Positions 10,736-18,001 of a DNA stretch of 64,000 nucleotides are shown here, piece after piece. The stretch is taken from NCBI RefSeq assembly GCF_900099805.1, contig NZ_FNDR01000002.1, forward strand, positions 62,001 through 126,000, read 5' to 3'. Below the pieces are notes generated by a model. That model was not told where the DNA came from and did not search any database. It worked only from the letters and a program-made list of their open reading frames with translations. The stretch is from Variovorax sp. OV700. Its GTDB lineage: Bacteria > Pseudomonadota > Gammaproteobacteria > Burkholderiales > Burkholderiaceae_C. The position numbers and the translations under genes are program-made. Each line of letters starts with the position of its first letter. Positions within the stretch are counted from its first letter, which is position 1.

Positions 10736-11362
10736 ATGCGGGTCAGAACAGAAGCCAAGCGAGACGCCATCGTCCAGGTGGCGGCGGAGGTCTTCAGGGA
10801 ACTGGGCTTCGAAGGCGCTTCCATGGTGGAAATCGCCGCCCGCCTGGGCGGCTCGCGCGCCACGCTCTATGGGTACTTCAGTTCCAAGGAAGAGTTGTTC
10901 GTGGCCGTGATCCACGGCACGGCACGGATCTATTTCGAGCCCATCTTCGCGGCGCTGGAGCAGCACCGCGACGACGAAGACCTGGAGCGCGTGCTTCAAG
11001 GCTTCGGCGAGAAGTTCGTGGCGGGGGCGTGCTCGCAGGAAGCCATTCAGGCCCGCAGGGCCGTGATCGCCGAATCGGGCCGCAGCGACATCGGACGGCT
11101 CTTCTTCGAGAACGGTCCCAAGAAGGGGATGACTCAGTTGGCGGAATTCCTCGAACTGCAGATGCAGAAGGGCCGGCTTCGCCGCGCCGATCCGACGGTC
11201 GCGGCGATTCACCTGATGTCGCTTCTGGATTCGGAAACGGTCACTCCCAGTCTTCTCGGCCTCCAGGGGCCCTTGTCTCGCAGAGAACTGCGAGACGTGA
11301 CGCGACGCGCGCTGCAGACCTTTCTTAGAGGCTACGGTCCGGACGACCCCAAGCCGGCATAG
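10736..11362 (+). CDS. TetR/AcrR-family repressor of the RND operon
   Basis: 208-residue regulator. The N-terminal HTH is at about residues 12-55, with recognition region GGSRATLYGYFSSKEELF. The C-terminal ligand-binding helical domain resembles the AcrR/TetR_C C-terminal families. It is transcribed away from the efflux operon, the standard arrangement for AcrR-like local repressors relieved by pump substrates. The start follows CAGGAG with 6-base spacing. Confidence 0.88.
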   Translation: MRVRTEAKRDAIVQVAAEVFRELGFEGASMVEIAARLGGSRATLYGYFSSKEELFVAVIHGTARIYFEPIFAALEQHRDDEDLERVLQGFGEKFVAGACSQEAIQARRAVIAESGRSDIGRLFFENGPKKGMTQLAEFLELQMQKGRLRRADPTVAAIHLMSLLDSETVTPSLLGLQGPLSRRELRDVTRRALQTFLRGYGPDDPKPA

Positions 11363-11507
11363 CGGCAACACCCGCGCGCCGAAGCCGCGCGCCGCGTAGG
11401 AGAGTCACCCTCACCAAGACGCGTCAAAACGGCATGGCGCCGTGGCTCCCCAGCGCTCAACCTGAAGTGCCGGAGGCATCGTGCCGCCGCGACAACAGGA
11501 GAAAAAC

Positions 11508-11690
11508 ATGCCTGACAACCCGAACAAGACAGGACTGGATCGCAAGCTGATCGCCATTGACGAGCCGCACGAAGTGCGTTCATGGACCGAAGCGCTGAAA
11601 TGTTCCGAGACGCAGCTGCGAGACGCGGTGAGAGTGGTCGGCAATTCGGCCGAAGCCGTTCGAGCGTATCTGGTCGAGATGCGCCGGTGA
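11508..11690 (+). CDS. DUF3606 small protein
   Basis: 60-residue soluble protein starting at the ATG after AGGAGAAAAAC. It has the DUF3606 pattern: a basic DRKLIAIDE segment, then EVRSWTEALKCSETQLRDAV and a C-terminal helix NSAEAVRAYL. The middle segment looks like a short helix-turn-helix. Function is unknown; such proteins are common in soil proteobacteria, often as several copies. It stands alone between the TetR gene and the Nudix/MocR pair. Confidence 0.75.
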   Translation: MPDNPNKTGLDRKLIAIDEPHEVRSWTEALKCSETQLRDAVRVVGNSAEAVRAYLVEMRR

Positions 11691-11852
11691 ACGTCATTCG
11701 GCGAATGGAAGAAAGAGTATCGTCATGGCCATATACCTTGCATGGCGGATGTGGGCGAAGCTGAGGTGGCATCTTCGTCACTGGCCTCTCTCATGAAGGC
11801 CGACGGGGCGTTGTCCTCGTGGGGCCATGTACGCAGTCGCGAGCGCCGGCGA

Positions 11853-12329
11853 TCAGGGGTACTCGCGCTGCACAGCGTGGGAGAACACCATCGGATCGGC
11901 CGCCAGGGAGGCCGCTAAAAACGTGGGCCGCAGGTTGATGGACGCAAGCTCCGCGACTGGGAACCAGCGAAACTCCAGCTCCAGGTGGTCTTCGATCCCC
12001 CGATAGCTTTGCGACTTGTCGAGGTGCTCCGAATTCTCGGCCAACGAGACGAGAAAATAGAACCCGATCTCGTGGTTTCGCTGCTCCGCCAGGTCGAAAA
12101 AATTCTCAGCGATGTGGAGGAGCGGACCGCACTCCACTTCTTCACCGAGTTCTTCCCTCATCTCCCGCACGATCGTGGCCGATGCCGCTTCGCCCACTTC
12201 GACCCGGCCGCCCGGCAAGGCCCAGTACGCATCGCCCGGGGCCCGGTGCACGAGCACGTGACCCCCATGAAGGACGATGGCGGCGGCACGCACCTGAAAG
12301 CGCTGGCCGTGAAGATGGACTGAAATCAT
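11853..12329 (-). CDS. Nudix hydrolase
   Basis: 158-residue Nudix-fold pyrophosphatase that cleaves a nucleoside-diphosphate-linked substrate. The Nudix box is complete: GGRVEVGE followed by REMREELGEE. The start ATG overlaps the stop of the upstream MocR regulator (ATGA), so the two are translationally coupled. Substrate not identifiable. Coupling to a PLP-dependent regulator is unusual and may link it to amino-acid or cofactor metabolism. Confidence 0.85.
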   Translation of the reverse strand: MISVHLHGQRFQVRAAAIVLHGGHVLVHRAPGDAYWALPGGRVEVGEAASATIVREMREELGEEVECGPLLHIAENFFDLAEQRNHEIGFYFLVSLAENSEHLDKSQSYRGIEDHLELEFRWFPVAELASINLRPTFLAASLAADPMVFSHAVQREYP

Positions 12330-13774
12330 GGTTGGCGATTGTGGGCCGCAAACGCCCTGCGGGCCATGGCGCCGAGCTTGCGCAGGCCTTTCTCGATCCG
12401 CGCATCCCATCCATGGCCGCCGCTCAGCCGCAGGCAGTGGGCATACTTTCCGCTCGCCGAGAACACGACGCCAGGCGCAAAGCAAATGCCCTTGTCCAGC
12501 GCCTCGGCAAACAGCAGCCGCGTGTCCGCCGGCTCGGGCAGCTCGACCCACAGTACGAAGTTTCCTGCGGGCCTCGATACCTTCGTGCCCGGCGGAAAGG
12601 CCTGCTCGATCACGCGCGTCATGCGGCCGAGCGTGTCGGCAAACTCGCGCCGGATGCGCCGCAGGTGGCGGTCGTAGTCGCCGTTCGACAGGAAGGTGGC
12701 GAGCGCCACCTGCGTCAGCACCGGTGTCGCGAGACTGGTGGCGAACTTGGTCTCGAGCACCCGCGCCATGTGCCGGCCGGTCACGATCCAGCCGATGCGG
12801 TAGCCGGGCGCGAGCGTCTTGGAGAACGAGCCGCAATAGATGACGTTGTCGTGCCTGTCGAGCGCGCTGAAAGGCAGCGGCCGCTCCTCGCCGAAATGGA
12901 CGTCGCCATACACGTCGTCTTCGATGAGCGGCACGCGGTGCTTGGCGAGCAGGCGCAATATGGCGCGCTTGTTCTCTTCGGGAATGGTGCAGCCGAGCGG
13001 ATTGCTGAAGCTCGACGCCAGCACGCAGGCGCGCACCTTTCCCGAGGCCACCACATCGCGCAGCGCATCGACATCCACGCCGGTGATGGGGTCGGTCGGC
13101 AGTTCGACCACCTTGAGATTCTTCGCTCGCAGAACCTGCAGCAGCCCGAAGTAGGTGGGCGACTCGATCGCGACCGCGTCACCCGGCTCAGTGACCGCGT
13201 CGAGTGCCAGCGCCAGCGCCTCGGTACAGCCGCAGGTGACGGCAATGTCGTCCGGCGACAGCGCCTGCCCGAAACGCAGTGCACGCCGTGCGATCTCCAG
13301 GCGCAGCGACATCTCGCCGCGCGGCGGCGAGTAGGTATTGCACTGCCCGCCCTTCACGCGCGCCGTGCGCGCAAGAACGAGGTCGAGCTTGGATGAAGAC
13401 AGCAGGCGCTGATTGGGAATGGCACAGCCGAGCGGCACCAGGGCATCGTCCGAGGCGTGCTCCAGCAGGCTCAGCATGAGCCCCGACAACTCCACCTTGG
13501 CGGGCCGGACCGAATGCCGCGTGGTCGTGGGCACGGGCAAGGCGGGCGGCGCCTTGGCAACGTAGTAGCCCGACTGCGGCCGCACCTCGAGGATGCCGCG
13601 GTCTTCGAGCAGGCGATAGGCCTGCACCGCGGTACTGAGGCTGGTGCGCTGCTGCGTGCTGATCTCGCGCAGCGACGGCGCCCGCGCCCCGGGTTGCAAC
13701 ATGCCGCGACCGGCCAGGCCGGCAACGAAATCGGCAACTTCTTCATAGCGGAAACGGGGTGGCTGCTGCGACAC
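12326..13774 (-). CDS. MocR-type GntR regulator with aminotransferase domain
   Basis: 482-residue PLP-dependent transcription factor. An N-terminal winged helix of the GntR type (about residues 5-75, with APSLREISTQQRTSLSTA) joins a fold-type-I aminotransferase domain. The PLP-binding Lys is in CGSFSKTLAPGYRIGW. The start is taken as GTG because GAGGAG precedes it with 6-base spacing; a longer GTG start at 13822 would lie over the operator-like palindrome. The gene diverges from a class-I aminotransferase, the probable target. MocR proteins usually sense PLP or an amino-acid-PLP adduct. Confidence 0.88.
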   Translation of the reverse strand: MSQQPPRFRYEEVADFVAGLAGRGMLQPGARAPSLREISTQQRTSLSTAVQAYRLLEDRGILEVRPQSGYYVAKAPPALPVPTTTRHSVRPAKVELSGLMLSLLEHASDDALVPLGCAIPNQRLLSSSKLDLVLARTARVKGGQCNTYSPPRGEMSLRLEIARRALRFGQALSPDDIAVTCGCTEALALALDAVTEPGDAVAIESPTYFGLLQVLRAKNLKVVELPTDPITGVDVDALRDVVASGKVRACVLASSFSNPLGCTIPEENKRAILRLLAKHRVPLIEDDVYGDVHFGEERPLPFSALDRHDNVIYCGSFSKTLAPGYRIGWIVTGRHMARVLETKFATSLATPVLTQVALATFLSNGDYDRHLRRIRREFADTLGRMTRVIEQAFPPGTKVSRPAGNFVLWVELPEPADTRLLFAEALDKGICFAPGVVFSASGKYAHCLRLSGGHGWDARIEKGLRKLGAMARRAFAAHNRQP

Positions 13775-13823
13775 AGATGACTCCTCTTTGCATGGACTGC
13801 CCTGCACGCAACTGTACTGCACT

Positions 13824-13839
13824 CAATTTCAAGAAATTG
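13824..13839. promoter_or_regulatory. Palindromic operator candidate for the MocR regulator
   Basis: CAATTTC-AA-GAAATTG is a perfect inverted repeat (7-base arms, 2-base centre). It lies in the only AT-rich stretch between the divergent MocR and aminotransferase genes, 50 bases from the GTG start of the regulator and 69 bases from the aminotransferase ATG. This is a typical place for a site controlling both promoters. Confidence 0.5.
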
Positions 13840-13907
13840 TGGCTGTTATCGTGGGCCGCGAATCTGCAAGATGAGGGCATTGACAGCAACGGTTCAAGCA
13901 GCAGTAC

Positions 13908-15044
13908 ATGGCACGGTTCCCGGACAACGAGATCATCTCCCTGGTCAGCAAGGCGCCCCGCTTCGATCTCGCGGAAAGCGTGGGCCCGAGCGTGCGGCTG
14001 GCGGAACTGATCGACATGGCCTTCGGCGGCGCTGCCGACTTCTCGCTGGACTACGGTACGGCCGCGGGCAACCCGGAACTTCGCCAGCAGATCGCGAACG
14101 ACAACGGCGTCGATGCCGATGACGTCGTGGTCACAGTGGGCGGCATGCACGCCCTCTTCCTCATTGCGTTCACGTTGTGCGAGGCCGGCGACGAAGCCGT
14201 CGTGGCCGAGCCGGTGTTTCCGCTGGCGCGCAACGCGCTGACCGCCGTCGGCGCGACCACGCGCGCGCTGCCGCTTCGCTTCGAAACGGCCTACCGGGTC
14301 GATCTGGATGCGCTGCGCAAGCTGCTGACGCCAAAGACCAAGGTGGTGAGCCTGGCCTCGCCGCAGAATCCGTCAGGTGTCGCAATTCCCGCACAGACCT
14401 TGCGCGAGATCGCGTCGATGCTGGCCGAGCATGCGCCCCAGGCCTGGCTGGTGGTCGACGAGACCTACCGCGAGGCGGCCTATGGCGACGACGACGCCGC
14501 GCCCAGCGCCGCATGCCTGGGCCCGAAGGTCATCTCGGTGTCCTCGCTGTCCAAATGCCACGGCTCGGCGGGCTTGCGCATCGGCTGGGCCATCACGCGC
14601 GACTCGGCGCTGCGCCAGGCGCTGGTGACGGCGAAGTTCAGCACGGTGATCTCATGCTCGCCGGTCGACGAGGCGCTCGCACTGGCCGTGTTCAGGCAGC
14701 GCGACCGGATCATCGGCGAGAGGCGCAAGCTGCTCGCGCAACACCTGCAATTCACCGAGGAATGGGTGGCGCGCCATCCCGGCCACGTCGAGTGGGTGCG
14801 GCCCGATGCCGGAGCGCTGTGCTGCATGCGGCTCAAGCGTGACGTCTTCGACGCCGCGGCTGTCGAACGCTTCTACGCGACGCTGGTCAGATACAGCACG
14901 CGCGTCGCGCCGGGTCCGTGGTTCGGCGACGATCCGCTGGTGTTCCGGCTGGGCTTCGGATTGCCGACGCTCACGCAACTGGCCATCGCGCTGGAGTGCG
15001 TGTCGGTTGCGCTGACCGAGGCCACGCAGGTCGGCGGCAGATAG
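13908..15044 (+). CDS. Class I/II PLP-dependent aminotransferase
   Basis: 378-residue fold-type-I aminotransferase. The PLP Lys is in SVSSLSKCHGSAGLRIGW, the Asn of the PLP pocket in SPQNPSG, and the Asp/Tyr in VVDETYREAAY. It has the features of the broad alanine/aspartate/capreomycidine-like group; substrate not determinable. Divergent from the MocR gene, which probably controls it. Its end lies 15 bases from the convergent Ku gene. Confidence 0.85.
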   Translation: MARFPDNEIISLVSKAPRFDLAESVGPSVRLAELIDMAFGGAADFSLDYGTAAGNPELRQQIANDNGVDADDVVVTVGGMHALFLIAFTLCEAGDEAVVAEPVFPLARNALTAVGATTRALPLRFETAYRVDLDALRKLLTPKTKVVSLASPQNPSGVAIPAQTLREIASMLAEHAPQAWLVVDETYREAAYGDDDAAPSAACLGPKVISVSSLSKCHGSAGLRIGWAITRDSALRQALVTAKFSTVISCSPVDEALALAVFRQRDRIIGERRKLLAQHLQFTEEWVARHPGHVEWVRPDAGALCCMRLKRDVFDAAAVERFYATLVRYSTRVAPGPWFGDDPLVFRLGFGLPTLTQLAIALECVSVALTEATQVGGR

Positions 15045-15059
15045 CCCCCTCTCGGCGGC

Positions 15060-15998
15060 CTATGCCGCCTTGCGGCCAGCGCTCGACGCCTTCTTTCGCG
15101 GGGCCTTCTTCGCAGCGCCGCCGGCCTTCTTCGCGCTGGCGCCTTTCTTGGAAGCCGCCGCCTTCTTCGCCGTTGTTTCGGCCGGCTTGGCGGCCTTGCC
15201 GCCCTTGAGGCTGCGCGTCAGGAGCTCCGTCAGGTCGATGATCTTGGCGCCTTCGGTCGGCGCTTCCTCTTCCGGCTCGATCACCGTTTCGGTGTCCCCG
15301 GCCTTGACCTTCTTCTCGACGACCTTCATCACGGCGTGCTTGAACTCGTCCTTGAACTCGTCGGGGTTCCACTTGCCGCTCATGTCCTTCACGAGCTGCT
15401 CGGCCATCTTCATTTCCGAGGCCGTCACCTTGGCTCCCTTGACGCCGGCTGCTGGCAGGTCCAGCCCCGCGAGCGATTTCACCTCGTCGCCCCAGCGAAG
15501 CAGATTGAGCACGAGCACCTCGCCCGCCGGCACCAGCGCAGCCAGGTGCTGCTTGGTGGCGATCACGACCTTGGCCAGGCCCACCTTGCCGGTCTTGACC
15601 AGGACCTCGCGCAGCAGCGCATAGACCTTTTGCCCTTTGTTGATCGGTGCAACGTAGTAGGGCCGCTCCAGGTAAACGAACGGAATCTCGTTGGCGTCGA
15701 TGAAGCGCTGGATCTCGATGGTCTGCGTCGTGCGCGGATAGATGGCCTCGATCTCGTCGGGCGAGATGACGACGTACTTGCCGTCCTCGTACTCGAAGCC
15801 CTTCACGATGTCGTCCTTGTCAATCTCCTTGCCGGTGCGCTTGTTGATGCGCCTGTAGCCCACCGGGTCCATGCTGCGCTTGTCGAGCCAGTCGAAATCG
15901 ATGCCCTGCTCGATGCTCGCGGTGTGCAGGCCCACCGGAATGTGCACCAGCCCGAACGTGATTGCGCCTTTCCAGAGGGTTCTGCTTGCAGTTGCCAA
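15060..15998 (-). CDS. ku: Ku protein 1, non-homologous end joining
   Basis: 312-residue bacterial Ku homologue; the family forms a homodimeric ring on DNA ends and recruits LigD. The core starts RTLWKGAITFGLVHIPVGL, with the usual VYLERPYYVAP and EMKMAEQLVKDMSGKWNP segments. The C-terminal about 60 residues are a Lys/Ala-rich low-complexity tail, which in other Ku proteins binds DNA. The start is set at TTG because AAGGAG precedes it with 7-base spacing and the resulting N-terminus matches other Ku proteins; an upstream in-frame ATG would add an unconserved extension. Confidence 0.92.
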   Translation of the reverse strand: MATASRTLWKGAITFGLVHIPVGLHTASIEQGIDFDWLDKRSMDPVGYRRINKRTGKEIDKDDIVKGFEYEDGKYVVISPDEIEAIYPRTTQTIEIQRFIDANEIPFVYLERPYYVAPINKGQKVYALLREVLVKTGKVGLAKVVIATKQHLAALVPAGEVLVLNLLRWGDEVKSLAGLDLPAAGVKGAKVTASEMKMAEQLVKDMSGKWNPDEFKDEFKHAVMKVVEKKVKAGDTETVIEPEEEAPTEGAKIIDLTELLTRSLKGGKAAKPAETTAKKAAASKKGASAKKAGGAAKKAPRKKASSAGRKAA

Positions 15999-16087
15999 GA
16001 TGCTCTCCTTGCGACCTCTCAACGGGTCCATTGGCGGACCCTAGCGCGAAGCGGCCGCATTCGGCGTAGGAGGAAGCCACCTGCGTC

Positions 16088-16930
16088 CTACGTCTTCCCC
16101 TGAAGACGCCTGAAGGCGCTGAAATGCCGGATTGCGAGCTGCTTTTGACCCAGCTCGGCGTACAGCAACGCGGCATTCTGGTGGGCATCGGCCAGGTCGG
16201 GCTGCAGTTGCAGGGCCTTTTCGTAGCTGGCCAACGCGTCCTGGATGCGCCCGGCCCCCTCCAGCGCCACCGCGTGGTTGTAGTGCATCAGTGGATCGTC
16301 GCCGCAGTGCCGCACGCCCAGGTCGTACAGGTCTGCGGCCTCGTCGCACCGGTTCGCTTCGCAGAGCATGAAGCCCAGGTTGAGGTAGGCATGGGCATAA
16401 CCGGGCTCCTCTTTCAGAATCTGCCGGTAGGTGGCTTCCGCCGCCTGGGGCGCGGTGGCCTCCAGCGCCTCGGCTTGTTCGAAGAGCGCGTCGAGGTCGG
16501 CGGCGCTTGAAGCCCGGCCCTGCTGGGAGAACAGCAAACTCACGGAGCCCTTGCCGGGTTCCACACTCAGGTCCAGCAGCAGCTGGCCGGTGTCCGGCTC
16601 CCAGTGCGCATGGGGCGAGCGCACGGTCACGCGGTCGCCCTCTGCCTTGATGCGGATGCCAGCGAGCGGCATCTCCGCGGGCAGCGTGGACCTCAACTGC
16701 CGCAAGGATCGGAGTATCTGCCGCGTCGGGATGCGCGCCGCGCGCAGCTCGTGGGCGGAGCGCAAGAGAACCACATCCTGGAACGAGAACTGCCAGGTTC
16801 CGGCCGGCGTCTTGACCGGCGCGACGAAGCCAAGCTCGATGAGCTTGCTCACAGCATGCCGCGAGAGGCCCAGCAGCTGGACCACGCCGCGCAGGGTGTA
16901 GGGCGACGAGAACCCGTTCGAGGCTTTCAC
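16088..16930 (-). CDS. MerR-like HTH plus TPR-repeat protein between two Ku genes
   Basis: 280-residue protein with two parts. Residues about 8-75 look like a MerR-type winged helix (TLRGVVQLLGLSRHAVSKLIELGF). After a linker, residues about 150-275 hold TPR units (YAHAYLNLGFMLCEANRCDEAA, then MHYNHAVALEGAGRIQDALASYEKAL, then ADAHQNAALLYAELGQ). The start is GTG overlapping the stop of the upstream Ku gene (GTGA), so it is translationally coupled to Ku. Function unknown; a regulator or scaffold of end joining is inferred from position alone. Confidence 0.8.
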   Translation of the reverse strand: MKASNGFSSPYTLRGVVQLLGLSRHAVSKLIELGFVAPVKTPAGTWQFSFQDVVLLRSAHELRAARIPTRQILRSLRQLRSTLPAEMPLAGIRIKAEGDRVTVRSPHAHWEPDTGQLLLDLSVEPGKGSVSLLFSQQGRASSAADLDALFEQAEALEATAPQAAEATYRQILKEEPGYAHAYLNLGFMLCEANRCDEAADLYDLGVRHCGDDPLMHYNHAVALEGAGRIQDALASYEKALQLQPDLADAHQNAALLYAELGQKQLAIRHFSAFRRLQGKT

Positions 16931-17868
16931 TTCTTCATGCGCGCGCGTGACGGGGCCGGAGCAGCAGCTTTTTCAGCAACCTTGGGCGCGCGCTTGGCCT
17001 TGCTCGAGACACTGCGCAAGGGCGCCACCGCCGGCGGACTGGCACTGCGCTTTGCCGCAGCCGGGCGCACCTGCGGACCCGACGTCGCATTGCGCACCAG
17101 ACTGGCCTTGAGCATCTCGGCAAGGTCGATTACCTGGCCAGAGGCCGCGTCCTCCGGATGCTCCGCGGCCACGATCTCTTCACCGGCGATCTTCGCGTCG
17201 ATGGCGGCGAGGATGCGCTTCTTTTCCTCGTCCTCGAACATCGCCGGCTCGTAGCTTTCCTGCGAGATCTGGTCGATGAGCTGCAGCGCGAGCTTGAGCT
17301 CCGAGGCGCTCGGCTCCAGTTGCTCGATGTCCAGGTCCTCCAGCGACCGCACCTCGTCCGCATACAGAAGCTGCTGCAGGATCAGCCCCTCCTCCTTCGC
17401 GCGCACCTGCACCACGTACTGCTTCGACTTCCAGGCCCATTTGGCGAGCGCGCAGCGGCCGCTCTCGAGCATGGCCTTCTTCAGCAGGTTGTACGGCTTG
17501 CCGCCGCGCTTGTCGGGCGCAAGGTAGTAGGGCTTGTCGTAGTAGATCGGGTCCACCGCATCCGCCGGGATGAAGGCGACGATGTCGATCAGGTGGCTAC
17601 CGCCCTCCTCCAGCGCCTTGAGCTCCTCGGGCTTGAAGATCACGAAGCGGTCTTTCTCGAATTCATAGCCCTTGACCATCTCGGCGCGCGGAACCACCTT
17701 CTGGGGGTCGGTGGCGGAAACGTACTGCTGCTTGACCCGCTCGCCCTCCTTGGACAGCAGGTTGAAATGCACCGTCGCCGACCCTTCGGTGGCCGAGTAG
17801 AGCCGGACCGGAATCGAAACCAGGCCGAAGCCCAGCGACAGCGAAGCAATAGAACGGGCAGTGGCCAT
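16927..17868 (-). CDS. ku: Ku protein 2, non-homologous end joining
   Basis: 313-residue Ku homologue, clearly diverged from the one at 15060. The N-terminus is ARSIASLSLGFGLVSIPVRLY, followed by YYDKPYYLAPDKRGGKPYNLL and ELKLALQLIDQISQESYEP. The C-terminus is basic (ending SRARMKK) but shorter and less Lys-rich than Ku 1. The difference suggests possible heterodimers or division of labour, as in Sinorhizobium, which has several Ku paralogues. The start ATG follows GAGGAGCACCC. It precedes and overlaps the MerR/TPR gene. Confidence 0.92.
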   Translation of the reverse strand: MATARSIASLSLGFGLVSIPVRLYSATEGSATVHFNLLSKEGERVKQQYVSATDPQKVVPRAEMVKGYEFEKDRFVIFKPEELKALEEGGSHLIDIVAFIPADAVDPIYYDKPYYLAPDKRGGKPYNLLKKAMLESGRCALAKWAWKSKQYVVQVRAKEEGLILQQLLYADEVRSLEDLDIEQLEPSASELKLALQLIDQISQESYEPAMFEDEEKKRILAAIDAKIAGEEIVAAEHPEDAASGQVIDLAEMLKASLVRNATSGPQVRPAAAKRSASPPAVAPLRSVSSKAKRAPKVAEKAAAPAPSRARMKK

Positions 17869-18001
17869 CGGGTGCTCCTCGGAACGAGGGAACAACATGC
17901 CACTTTTCAAGGCTCGCGGAAAGAGGCGCGTTTCGCCGGATATGTGTCGGCGTGTGTGCAAGACGCCGGTCGCCGGGCTGCCGCCGCCTGCCAGGGGCCC
18001 T

